Below, in pieces: positions 36,003 to 46,513 of a stretch of 64,000 bases of DNA; position 1 is the first letter of the stretch; each line of letters begins with the position of its first letter. The notes below the pieces were generated by a model. That model was not told where the DNA came from. It was given only the letters and a program-made list of their open reading frames with translations, and did no database searches. Source of the stretch: Caldilineaceae bacterium (GTDB lineage: Bacteria; Chloroflexota; Anaerolineae; Caldilineales; Caldilineaceae); contig JAGRCP010000042.1 in assembly GCA_020433455.1 (NCBI GenBank), forward strand, positions 1-64,000, in the 5' to 3' direction. Position numbers and translations under genes: made by a program.

Positions 36003-37145
36003 ATGCGTGAAGTTCCGTTAATTATTGTGGGTATCGGCGGCGTGGGCCGCATGCTGCTCGCCCAGATTATCAGCAAACGCAGGCTTCATGCCGAACGATA
36101 TGGAGTCACTCTGGGCGTGATCGCCGTATGTGACAGCCGCAGCGCTGTCCTCGAATTAGGGCAGGGCATCAATGACGCCAATCTCGAAGACGTGATTGAA
36201 TTGAAGGCGGCAGGCGGCAGTTTGGACGAACATGCGTTAGGCGGCCGCGAGTACGCGGGCCTGGCGGAACTCGTTACGGCCGTCGGGCGCCCCGGCGTCA
36301 TCGTCGTAGATCTCACGGCGACAGAACACACCATTCCCGGCCTGCTTTACAGTGTGGAGCAGGGTTATCGTATTGTCATGGCCAACAAGAGGCCGCTAAC
36401 CGCTACCCAGGAGGTTTACGACCGGCTCACCCGAGCCGGCGTCACCGTCGGCGGTCGCCAGGGGGAGGACGGAACTGATTACAAGCAGCTCCTGCCCGTA
36501 CGCTGGGAGACGACCGTGGGCGCGGGCCTGCCCGTCATTTCCACCCAACAGCGCCTGGTGGCGTCCGGTGATCAGGTTCATCGCATTGCCGGAGCTTTCA
36601 GCGGCACCTTGGGGTACGTCATGGCGGGGCTGGAAGAAGGACGAGCGTTCAGCGCTATCGTGCGTGAGGCCTACGACCAGGGCTATACTGAACCGGATCC
36701 ACGCGACGATCTGAGCGGCGCGGACGTGGCGCGTAAGGCGCTCATCCTGGCCCGGGGGTTGGGATGGTCGTTGGAAATGAGCAAAGTGGACGTCACTCCG
36801 CTCTATCCGGCCGAGCTGGATAACCTGAGCGTTGAGGAATTCCTCGACGCCCTGCCCGCGCTGGACTCGGCATGGGCGGAGCAGGTCCAGGCCGCGCAGA
36901 ACGAGGGCGCTGCGCTGCGCTATGTCGCGCGCATTGAGGACGGTCAGTGCGTAGTCGGGCCGGCCGCGGTCGCCAAAAGCAGTCCTCTGGGCAATCTTTC
37001 CGGTACGGATAATTTGATCGAATTTCATAGTCGCTGGTATAGTCCGACGCCTCTGGTGATTCAAGGACGCGGAGCCGGTATCGAGGTAACGGCCGCGGGC
37101 GTGCTGAGCGACATTATCGAACTGACAACAATACGATATAGATAA
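36003..37145 (+). CDS. hom: Homoserine dehydrogenase
   Basis: A 380-residue NAD(P)-dependent homoserine dehydrogenase, without a C-terminal ACT domain. The Rossmann motif GIGGVGRML (about 10-18), the VVDLTATEH substrate region, VMANKRPLT with the active-site Lys, and AFSGTLGYVMAGLEEGRAFS are characteristic. It reduces aspartate semialdehyde to homoserine. GGGAG precedes the ATG at 36003; an upstream frame from 35913 would run through the terminator. Confidence 0.92.
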   Translation: MREVPLIIVGIGGVGRMLLAQIISKRRLHAERYGVTLGVIAVCDSRSAVLELGQGINDANLEDVIELKAAGGSLDEHALGGREYAGLAELVTAVGRPGVIVVDLTATEHTIPGLLYSVEQGYRIVMANKRPLTATQEVYDRLTRAGVTVGGRQGEDGTDYKQLLPVRWETTVGAGLPVISTQQRLVASGDQVHRIAGAFSGTLGYVMAGLEEGRAFSAIVREAYDQGYTEPDPRDDLSGADVARKALILARGLGWSLEMSKVDVTPLYPAELDNLSVEEFLDALPALDSAWAEQVQAAQNEGAALRYVARIEDGQCVVGPAAVAKSSPLGNLSGTDNLIEFHSRWYSPTPLVIQGRGAGIEVTAAGVLSDIIELTTIRYR

Positions 37146-37162
37146 TATCGGAGATAGAGAAC

Positions 37163-38266
37163 ATGAACCAGCCGAAAGTAAAAGTAGGCGTATTGGGGGC
37201 GACGGGGGCCGTGGGCCAGCGCTTCGTCCAGATGCTGCAAGGCCACCCCTGGTTTGAAATTACGGCGCTTTGCGCATCAGAGCGGAGCGCGGGCAAAGCA
37301 TACGCCGACGCCTGTACGTGGACCATTCGCGGCGATATGCCTGAACACTTGCGCAATGTGATCCTTCGGCCGTGCGAACCGAACATTGATGCGCAGCTCG
37401 TCTTTAGCGCATTGCCGGCCGACAGCGCAACGGAAATCGAAATGGCCTTCGCCCAGGCGGGCTATGGCGTTTGCAGCAATGCCCGCTCCTATCGTTATGA
37501 TGCGGATGTGCCGCTCCTCATTCCCGAAGTTAATCCTGAGCATATCCAGCTTATTGACGTACAGCGGCGCAAGCGGGGCTGGGAAGGCTTCATTGTCACC
37601 AATCCCAATTGCAGCACCACGCACCTGGTCAGCGCATTGCACCCTCTCCACGTGCGCTTTGGCGTACGCAAAGTTTTCGTCGTCACCATGCAGGCCATCA
37701 GCGGCGCGGGGTATCCCGGCTTGAGCGCCATGGACCTGCTGGACAATGTGGTGCCCCACATCGGCGGCGAAGAGGAGAAGATGGAGAAGAAGGAGCCCCA
37801 TAAGCTTCTCGGTTTTTTCAACGGCGCAGAAATCGACTATGCGGATATGGTTATCAGCGCACACTGCAATCGGGTGCCCGTGCGCCACGGGCATCTGGAG
37901 GCCATCAGCGTCGAGTTCGCAGAAACGCCCGACGAAGCGGAGATTCTTGCAGCCTGGCGCGATTATTATCCGCTGCCCCAGCAGCTGCAATTGCCCCATG
38001 CGCCCCAGCCGGCAATCCTCTACAATGAGGCGCCCGACCGGCCCCAGCCCAGAATGGATCGGCTGGCGGGCAGCGTGCCGGGTATGGCGACGGTTATCGG
38101 TCGCCTGCGGCCCGATCCGCTCTTTGATTATAAGTTTATCGCCTTGGGACACAACACCATCCGCGGCGCGGCAGGCGGCAGTTTGCTTAATGCGGAGTTG
38201 CTGCTGACCCAGGGCTATCTGGGACGAGAGGCGGCGGCGCTGGCGCAGACGCTGCAAGTAGCATAG
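37163..38266 (+). CDS. asd: Aspartate-semialdehyde dehydrogenase
   Basis: A 367-residue Asd of the archaeal/fungal-like type. GATGAVGQRF (NADP-binding, about 13-22), the catalytic Cys150 in PNPNCSTT-like context (NPNCSTTHLV) and the ISGAGYPG loop are clear. It reduces aspartyl phosphate to the semialdehyde, linking LysC to Hom. It starts 17 bases after hom, so hom-asd is one unit. Confidence 0.94.
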   Translation: MNQPKVKVGVLGATGAVGQRFVQMLQGHPWFEITALCASERSAGKAYADACTWTIRGDMPEHLRNVILRPCEPNIDAQLVFSALPADSATEIEMAFAQAGYGVCSNARSYRYDADVPLLIPEVNPEHIQLIDVQRRKRGWEGFIVTNPNCSTTHLVSALHPLHVRFGVRKVFVVTMQAISGAGYPGLSAMDLLDNVVPHIGGEEEKMEKKEPHKLLGFFNGAEIDYADMVISAHCNRVPVRHGHLEAISVEFAETPDEAEILAAWRDYYPLPQQLQLPHAPQPAILYNEAPDRPQPRMDRLAGSVPGMATVIGRLRPDPLFDYKFIALGHNTIRGAAGGSLLNAELLLTQGYLGREAAALAQTLQVA

Positions 38267-38278
38267 AATAGCCGACAC

Positions 38279-38310
38279 TGCGTAACGGAATACGCGGTAT
38301 GCAGTACGCA
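38279..38310. repeat. Short inverted repeat after asd
   Basis: TGCGTA (38279-38284) and TACGCA (38305-38310) flank a sequence with ATACGCGGTAT. It has the look of a dispersed intergenic element; no T tract follows. Confidence 0.4.
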
Positions 38311-38360
38311 ACACCCAAATCTGCATCGTGATTGTTATATCTGTTTAACGGGGGCGCGAC

Positions 38361-39596
38361 GTGAATATGCTTTCAGCAACCAATTCCACGGCCGAAGCGA
38401 AAACGACGCCGCAAGCAAATGGCGGCGCAGAGTTTCCTTTCCAAAACTACGGACGCGGAACTTTAGCCGATTTGTGCGGTGATTTGGTGCTCTATCGCAG
38501 TCTGGAGCCGCTGGATACGCGGCTGCCCAAGATCCGTCGCGCCCTCTATGAAACCGGCCTGGCCGGCGATCTCAGGCCGCGCAAGCAAGACAGGGAATAC
38601 GCACGTATAGCGCTCTTCTATGCCGAAGCCGCCCGACGTCTGGCCGGCCGCGAGGAGCCGCTTCAGGAACTCCTCTTTGTGGGCGACACGTTATATAACG
38701 ACGGCGGCGCATTCCTGAACATGATTGCAGAGAGCGATCTGCGCGGCGCGTGCTTTATCGGCGTGGAAGAGCCGACAGAAGAGCCGGCCCATAGCCTGAA
38801 CGACGGCATATACATGGCCAATCGCTGGGCGTCCATCGCGGATTGGGCCGCGTCCCTGCGGGCGGACGGTTTTCAACTGGGTGAAAATACGGTCGTCATT
38901 ATGGATATCGACAAGACCGCGCTGGGGCCAAAGGGCCGCAACGACAAGGTGATTGACCAGGCGCGCATCCAGGGCGCCTATAAAACCATGACGGCCCTCC
39001 TGGGCAAGGAATTAGATAAAGAGTCCTTTATCAACATCTACCAGGAAATCAACCAGGCCAAGTATCACGCGGTGACCAAAGATAATCAGGATTACCTGGC
39101 CTATATCTGCCTGGTGATAACCAGCGGCATGCTTACCATGGATGAATTGGAGAAGGAAGTGCTTGACGGCAGCCTGACCAGCTTTGACCAGTTTACGCGG
39201 CTGGTAGATATGCGCATGCTGCTCAATGCCGGAGGCGGGGAGGGGCTGCGCCAGGCCCATGACGCGGTGGTTATGAGCGTGCGCAACGGCGATCCGACGC
39301 CCTTTAAGCGCTTCCGCCGCCAGGAGTTTGTCGAGACCGTCGGGCGGATGGGGTGCATGGAAGACGATGCTCCCGTGGCCGACATGCTGGCGCAGGAAAT
39401 CACCCTCACGGAAGAAGTGTATGCGCTGGCGGAATGGCTGCGCGGGCGGGGGTGTATCGTGATGTGCCTCAGCGATAAGCCGGATGAAGCGTCCATCCCC
39501 GATCCCCGTCACGAAACCGACTTACCGCCCATCCACAAGGCTGAAACGCACCGCGTCGGAGTCGATATTCGCCCAGCGTTGGCCGTCATTGCATAG
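38361..39596 (+). CDS. Uncharacterised 411-residue protein with HAD-like motif
   Basis: I do not recognise a named family. The first ~30 residues are low complexity. LLFVGDTLYNDGGAFLNMI (about 108-126) and VVIMDIDKTALGPKGRND (about 178-195) resemble HAD phosphatase motifs, the second as the DxDxT nucleophile motif, and a late VMCLSDKPDEAS could be motif III. No signal peptide or membrane segment. It lies alone between asd and ftsH. A phosphatase-like role is inferred only. Confidence 0.55.
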   Translation: MNMLSATNSTAEAKTTPQANGGAEFPFQNYGRGTLADLCGDLVLYRSLEPLDTRLPKIRRALYETGLAGDLRPRKQDREYARIALFYAEAARRLAGREEPLQELLFVGDTLYNDGGAFLNMIAESDLRGACFIGVEEPTEEPAHSLNDGIYMANRWASIADWAASLRADGFQLGENTVVIMDIDKTALGPKGRNDKVIDQARIQGAYKTMTALLGKELDKESFINIYQEINQAKYHAVTKDNQDYLAYICLVITSGMLTMDELEKEVLDGSLTSFDQFTRLVDMRMLLNAGGGEGLRQAHDAVVMSVRNGDPTPFKRFRRQEFVETVGRMGCMEDDAPVADMLAQEITLTEEVYALAEWLRGRGCIVMCLSDKPDEASIPDPRHETDLPPIHKAETHRVGVDIRPALAVIA

Positions 39597-39906
39597 GTTA
39601 AATGTCGGCAGGCCCGAATGCAGGCGAATCGATTAGGCAACCAGTGAAGCGTGGAGCGTGAACGACAAAACAACTTGTCACGCTTCACGCCTTTTTATTG
39701 CAGATCAGCCGGATTTCAGGCGGAGGCGGCTTACGGTAGTTCGGCAACTCTTGATCTATACTATCTTTCTTACCTTTACGTTTTGTGGTTCTGTGAGTTT
39801 TTTGGGGGTTGCAGGCGCGTGGTCTTGCCTCCGCTTCTACCCTACCAATTAAGCAGAGCGCCCGTTTTGATAAATTGACGTTCAATAAAAAAAGTAAAAA
39901 TATCCT
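39597..39906. other. Intergenic region before ftsH
   Basis: 310 bases with no supported gene. It holds the terminator-like hairpin at 39649-39690 and, at 39757-39762, a TATACT that could be the ftsH -10 but lacks a well-spaced -35. The last 60 bases before the ATG are strongly A-rich. Confidence 0.5.
39649..39697 (+). terminator. Intrinsic terminator of repeat origin
   Basis: GCGTGGAGCGTGA (39649-39661) pairs with TCACGCTTCACGC (39678-39690) with one mismatch, followed by CTTTTTATT. CGTGGAGCGT also occurs in the hairpin at 23651, so a dispersed repeat seems to serve as terminator. Confidence 0.75.
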
Positions 39907-41835
<1,929 letters not shown>

Positions 41836-42144
41836 GCTAAGCAGACGGTTCCACAAAATCAGTCGCTTTACGCTCTCTCCCCCGCTTTCTGCGGTTGTCC
41901 GGATATGGGATGCGCCGACTTGAGCCTGCTCCGTCCTCGAACAGGCAAGAAAGGCTGTAATAGTATTTGTTATTGTCGCGGGTAAAGTAAGGTTTGTTTG
42001 AAAACGGACTCGCTATTCACCGCTGGTCGGCAGGCGAAGGATTTCGGCAAAACCCCCGATTACAAATAAGCGACGCTGCTCATGGCAGTCAAGCAGCGCG
42101 CTCTGGCTCGAGACACTCAACCAAATCGGGATCTTTTAGATTTT
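41836..42144. other. Intergenic region before the BY-kinase gene
   Basis: 309 bases with no supported gene (unless the kinase starts at ATG 42082). It contains a small CCTG/CAGG stem near 41930 and A/T-rich stretches near 41960-42000 that could hold a promoter, but no convincing -35/-10 pair is seen. Confidence 0.35.
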
Positions 42145-43974
42145 ATGAATGAATCTTCTCCAAACACAAATTCTCCCTCGGCGGCCCAATATTCGCCTGC
42201 TATTGATATACGTGCGTACGGTCTGCTGATCTGGCGCTGGATTTGGCTGATCCTGCTTTGCGCCCTGCTGGCCGCCGCGGCGGCCTATTACGTCAGCAGC
42301 ACGACAACGCCCGTATACCGAGCCAAGACGCGGCTCATGCTCAGCAGTTCTCAGGCCGGCGCGGCCGCCGTGAACTACAGTGACCTGCTTGCGAATGAGC
42401 GGGCCGCGCGTACCTATGCTGAACTGCTGAAACGGCGAACAGTGCTGCGGGATGCGCTGACCCAGTTGGGATTGGATAACCAGTCCAGCTCGGCTATGCG
42501 TCAGATTGGGGCCATTTCGGTTACCCCCGTGCGGGATACTCAGCTAATCGATCTGACTGTTGAGGGGACGAATCCCCAGTTAATTGCCGCGGTCGCGAAT
42601 ACGCTGCCCCAGGTTTTTGTCACCGAGCTTCAAGCAATTCAATCGAATCAATTCGCCGATTCCCGGCAGAGCTTTGAAGATCAACTCACCACGCTGGAGC
42701 GGCAAATTGAAGAAACCCAGCTGAGAGTTTCCGGATTGGAAAGCCAGGTGCGCAATGCCCAGGAGGAAGTAGAGTACGGGCGGTTACAAAACGCACTGAC
42801 CCAATACCAAAGCAGCTATGCCGGCGTCTTGCAGAGTTATGAGAATTTGCGCCTGGCGGAAATCCGCTCCACGGATAATGTCGTGGTAATGGAAGCGGCG
42901 ACGATCCCCTCTTCCCCGGTTCGCCCGCGTACCCAAACCAACACGCTCCTGGCCGGACTGGTGGGAGCCATGCTGGCTCTGGGCGTTGTGTTCCTCATGG
43001 AGTTTTTGGATGACCGGGTACGCACCCCTGAAGAACTCCGCCGCATTACGGATGCCCCGGTCCTGGGCGTAATCGGCGTTATACCGTCCGACGATGATGA
43101 GGACGCATCGCTCAATCGCCTGATTAGCGTCCAGCAGCCTCGCCACCCCATTGTCGAATCGTACCGCCGGCTGCGCACCAATTTGCAATACTACAATATT
43201 GACCAGCCCCTCCAGACGATTGCCGTCACGAGCGCCAATCCGTCTGAAGGAAAGTCCATGACAGCGGGCAATCTGGCCGTCGTCATGGCCCAATCAGGCG
43301 TGAAGGTCCTATTGATTGACGCAGATATGCGCAAGCCCAAAGTCCACCGGCTATTTGGCCTGCCGCGCAAGCCCGGCCTGGCGGAAGCGCTGATTTATCA
43401 GCACACGTATGCCCCGGCCGGTGCGTTTGACACGCTTTCTCCGCGCCAGGCGGGCAATGCAGCGTTTCAAGCCGGCAATGACTTCGATCCGTTTTCCTTG
43501 TGCAAGCGCATCCCGGAGATTCCCAATCTCTATGTCATGACCGCGGGCGAGAAGGCGCCCAATCCGGCCGAGTTGCTCAGCTCGAACCGCATGTCTGAGG
43601 TACTGAGAAAATTACACGAGTCCGTCGACGTCATCATCTTCGATACGCCGCCGCTCCTGGCTGTTACTGACGCCCAAATTATCGGACGCCTGGCAGACGG
43701 CATGATGGTCGTCATTAACACGCGCAAAACTTCAAGCGGGGCGGTTTATCGCGCGCTGGAATCGCTTGTACAGGTCAAAGTCCCCATCATGGGCGCGATT
43801 CTAAATCAGGTTTCCCAGAAGGCGCACGGATATACGTATTATTACTATGCTTATGAGTATTACGGCGCCGAAACGGACGATGAAGATGAAGAAGGCGGCG
43901 GTAACGGAAAAATGTCTGGGGTTTCAAAATCTTTTGCGGCGCGGAAATCTTTGGATGGCGCGTCAATTCGATGA
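42145..43974 (+). CDS. Polysaccharide biosynthesis tyrosine autokinase (Wzz-BY-kinase fusion)
   Basis: A 609-residue Wzc/CapAB-like protein. The Wzz chain-length domain has membrane helices at about 28-50 and 265-287 with a coiled coil between. The cytoplasmic kinase domain has Walker A NPSEGKSMTAGN, Walker A' VLLIDADMRKP and Walker B VIIFDTPP. The C-terminus carries a Tyr cluster (GYTYYYYAYEYYG), the autophosphorylation site, then an acidic Gly-rich tail. It controls export and polymerisation of extracellular polysaccharide. An in-frame ATG at 42082 is an alternative start. A tyrosine phosphatase gene follows. Confidence 0.93.
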   Translation: MNESSPNTNSPSAAQYSPAIDIRAYGLLIWRWIWLILLCALLAAAAAYYVSSTTTPVYRAKTRLMLSSSQAGAAAVNYSDLLANERAARTYAELLKRRTVLRDALTQLGLDNQSSSAMRQIGAISVTPVRDTQLIDLTVEGTNPQLIAAVANTLPQVFVTELQAIQSNQFADSRQSFEDQLTTLERQIEETQLRVSGLESQVRNAQEEVEYGRLQNALTQYQSSYAGVLQSYENLRLAEIRSTDNVVVMEAATIPSSPVRPRTQTNTLLAGLVGAMLALGVVFLMEFLDDRVRTPEELRRITDAPVLGVIGVIPSDDDEDASLNRLISVQQPRHPIVESYRRLRTNLQYYNIDQPLQTIAVTSANPSEGKSMTAGNLAVVMAQSGVKVLLIDADMRKPKVHRLFGLPRKPGLAEALIYQHTYAPAGAFDTLSPRQAGNAAFQAGNDFDPFSLCKRIPEIPNLYVMTAGEKAPNPAELLSSNRMSEVLRKLHESVDVIIFDTPPLLAVTDAQIIGRLADGMMVVINTRKTSSGAVYRALESLVQVKVPIMGAILNQVSQKAHGYTYYYYAYEYYGAETDDEDEEGGGNGKMSGVSKSFAARKSLDGASIR

Positions 43975-44078
43975 TTAACCCGTTGTCTACGTTCATCAAT
44001 TCATCAGCAACAACGGCAGTCGGTTTCTGTCGGGTAGAGCCTTACGCATAAAAACTCAGCTTTAAGAAGAATGTAGGC

Positions 44079-44582
44079 ATGCCCTCACTTTTGTTTGTGT
44101 GTACAGCAAACCGTATTCGCTCCCCTTTAGCCGAATATCTTTTCCGCTCCAAGCTAAAACAACAAGCCGATCTCGATCCCGCAGATGTATGGCAGATCGA
44201 GTCGGCCGGTACCTGGGCGCAACCGGACCGCCCGCCAATGGCGTCAGCAATGTCTGTGGCCGCTCAATACGGTATGGACATTTCGTCCCACCGCTCGCGT
44301 TCTGTAGATGCGGTGGATTTGAATCGCTTCGATCTGATTCTGACCATGGAAACCAGTCAGCGGGATGCCCTACGCTCCGAGTTCCCCAGCGCGGCTGACC
44401 GCATCTATACGCTGGCCGAAGCCGCAACAGGCTTTGCCTATGACATAGACGATCCCATCGGACGTTCTGACGCAGTGTTTCACCGTACGCTGGTTCAATT
44501 GGACGACTTGCTGGATCAAGGCTGGGAGCGCCTAAACAGGGCCGCCGTATATTTTTCCAGTCGAGGCGAAGAGGACGTTTAA
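44079..44582 (+). CDS. Low-molecular-weight protein-tyrosine phosphatase
   Basis: A 167-residue phosphatase with the N-terminal P-loop VCTANRIRS (Cys8, Arg14) and the general-acid loop DIDDPIGRS. It probably dephosphorylates the adjacent BY-kinase, as in Wzb/Wzc pairs. The P-loop fits CX5R(S). Paired with the kinase 104 bases upstream on the same strand. Confidence 0.93.
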   Translation: MPSLLFVCTANRIRSPLAEYLFRSKLKQQADLDPADVWQIESAGTWAQPDRPPMASAMSVAAQYGMDISSHRSRSVDAVDLNRFDLILTMETSQRDALRSEFPSAADRIYTLAEAATGFAYDIDDPIGRSDAVFHRTLVQLDDLLDQGWERLNRAAVYFSSRGEEDV

Positions 44583-44644
44583 TGGTAGAATAATCACCGA
44601 AGCATAATTCTGTTCAAATGCCACTCCATACAAGGAACTCCGCC

Positions 44645-46018
44645 ATGACTGGTCTCACCAAGGTTATCCTCAGCGAACAAGACATGCCCACCCACTGGTA
44701 TAACATCGCGGCCGATCTGCCGACGGCAGGCGTAGAACTGCCGCCCCCGCTTAATCCGGCCACGGGTGAGCCGCTGGGACCGGATGGCCTTGCCCCCATC
44801 TTCCCCATGGCGCTGATCATGCAGGAAGTAAGCACGGAACGCTACATTGAAATCCCCGACCAGGTGCAGGAAATTTACAAGTTGTGGCGGCCTACCCCCC
44901 TCTACCGCGCTCGCCGCTGGGAGGAAGCGCTGGACACGCCAGCCCGCATTTACTACAAATACGAAGGCGTCAGCCCCGCGGGCAGCCACAAGCCCAATAC
45001 GGCCGTGCCCCAAGCCTACTACAACATGAAGGAAGGGGTCACGCGCCTCACGACGGAGACGGGGGCCGGCCAGTGGGGCAGCGCACTCAGCTTTGCCTGC
45101 CAGATGTTTGACATTGAATGCAAGGTCTATATGGTGAAGGTCAGCTATGAGCAGAAGCCCTACCGCAAGTTGCTCATGCAGACGTGGGGCGCAACAGTCG
45201 TCCCCAGCCCCAGCACCCAAACCAATGCCGGGCGCGCCATCCTGGCCGCCGATCCCGACAGTACGGGCAGTCTGGGCATTGCCATATCCGAAGCGGTGGA
45301 GGAAGCTGCCCTGCGCGATGATACCAAATACGCCTTGGGCAGCGTCCTCAATCACGTCCTCCTCCATCAGACCGTCATCGGTCAAGAGGTAATCAAGCAG
45401 CTGGAGATCTTTGAAGAGGAGTGGCCCGACGTCATCGTCGGCTGCACCGGCGGCGGCAGCAACTTCGGCGGCCTGGCCTTTCCCTTCCTGCGCGAGAACA
45501 TCGTCAACGGCAAGCAGACGCGCATCGTTGCCGTTGAGCCCGCTGCTGCGCCCAGCCTGACCCGGGGCAGATATGCCTACGACTTTGGCGATACCGCGCA
45601 GATGACGCCCCTCATGAAGATGCACACCCTGGGCCATGACTTTGTGCCGGCGCCTATTCACGCCGGCGGCCTCCGCTATCACGGCATGAGCAGCCTGGTC
45701 AGCGCGGTGAAGGCGGCCGGACTGATCGAAGCCGTCAACGTGCAGCAGAAAGCCATCTTTGACGCCGCGCTCAGCTTCACCCGAGCGGAAGGCATTCTGC
45801 CCGCGCCGGAGGCGTCGCATGCCGTTCTGGGGGCCATGCAGGAAGCGCTGCGCTGCAAAGAAAGCGGTGCAAGCGAGACCATTGTCTTCAATCTCTCCGG
45901 CCACGGTCACTTCGATTTGACGGCCTATGAGTCCTATCTCGACAACCAACTGGTAGATTACGAGTATCCGGAAGCGGCCATCGAAGCCAGCCTGGCCCAT
46001 TTGCCCCAGGTTGCGTAG
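44645..46018 (+). CDS. trpB2: Tryptophan synthase beta-like protein (TrpB2 type)
   Basis: A 457-residue PLP enzyme of the TrpB2 class, longer than TrpB1 (~400). The PLP lysine lies in GSHKPNT, the phosphate-binding loop is [10 protein letters not shown], and [11 protein letters not shown] matches the class. TrpB2 condenses indole or phosphoserine-derived serine to tryptophan without needing TrpA; no trpA is nearby. AAGGA precedes ATG 44645. Confidence 0.92.
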   Translation: MTGLTKVILSEQDMPTHWYNIAADLPTAGVELPPPLNPATGEPLGPDGLAPIFPMALIMQEVSTERYIEIPDQVQEIYKLWRPTPLYRARRWEEALDTPARIYYKYEGVSPAGSHKPNTAVPQAYYNMKEGVTRLTTETGAGQWGSALSFACQMFDIECKVYMVKVSYEQKPYRKLLMQTWGATVVPSPSTQTNAGRAILAADPDSTGSLGIAISEAVEEAALRDDTKYALGSVLNHVLLHQTVIGQEVIKQLEIFEEEWPDVIVGCTGGGSNFGGLAFPFLRENIVNGKQTRIVAVEPAAAPSLTRGRYAYDFGDTAQMTPLMKMHTLGHDFVPAPIHAGGLRYHGMSSLVSAVKAAGLIEAVNVQQKAIFDAALSFTRAEGILPAPEASHAVLGAMQEALRCKESGASETIVFNLSGHGHFDLTAYESYLDNQLVDYEYPEAAIEASLAHLPQVA

Positions 46019-46076
46019 GCGGCGCAAACAGGCGTGAATACCGGCGGGGTCTACAATTCCGCGCTCACCTGACGAT

Positions 46077-46106
46077 TTGGTGATCAGTCCGGGCGCTTGC
46101 TATACT
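46077..46106 (+). promoter_or_regulatory. Promoter for secG
   Basis: TTGGTG (46077-46082), an 18-base spacer ending in TGC, and TATACT (46101-46106); secG starts at 46186. Confidence 0.6.
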
Positions 46107-46185
46107 ACTCGTCGCGTCAAAATCGGCAGCTTTGGCTGCGTTTTCATTTTCGCCCGATTTTTAGCCGGGCAAAAGGAGTTGATTT

Positions 46186-46410
46186 ATGGGCTTTACCGGT
46201 TATCTCATGCTTGCGGCCGATATCGTAGCCATCGCTCTCATCGGCGTCGTGATCATTCAGGGCCAATCCAGCAGCGGTCTGGGCAGCGTCTTCGGCGGCA
46301 CGGATATCTATCGCACCCGTCGGGGCATCGAAAAGACCCTCTACAATGCGACCTTTTTGCTGGCCGGCGTCTTTGCGCTTCTGTCGCTCTTCGCCGTGAT
46401 GTTTGAATAA
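46186..46410 (+). CDS. secG: Preprotein translocase subunit SecG
   Basis: A 74-residue membrane protein with two helices (about 7-24 and 52-72) and the family loop IQGQSSSGLGSVFGG. It assists the SecYEG channel. AAAGGAG precedes the ATG at 46186. A terminator-like hairpin follows at 46441. Confidence 0.9.
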   Translation: MGFTGYLMLAADIVAIALIGVVIIQGQSSSGLGSVFGGTDIYRTRRGIEKTLYNATFLLAGVFALLSLFAVMFE

Positions 46411-46440
46411 AGCAGTAAGAAAACAGAAAACAGAGAACAA

Positions 46441-46493
46441 AAACGGTTCCTGAAACAGAGCGCATCTGGATTAAGGAACCGTTTCTCTTTTCT
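46441..46493 (+). terminator. Terminator-like hairpin after secG
   Basis: AAACGGTTCCT (46441-46451) pairs perfectly with AGGAACCGTTT (46474-46484), followed by CTCTTTTCT. The loop is long (22 bases). The preceding A-rich GAAAACAGAAAACAGAG stretch looks like a dispersed repeat. Confidence 0.65.
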
Positions 46494-46513
46494 GTCGCCC
46501 ATTCTTTTTTACA

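Noticed and set aside
41836-42144. Riboswitch or ncRNA before the BY-kinase gene
   Set aside because: No conserved riboswitch core (such as c-di-GMP) could be recognised in the sequence.
44594-46027. 477-aa open frame antisense to trpB2
   Set aside because: Codon-bias shadow; TrpB2 motifs are clear on the plus strand.
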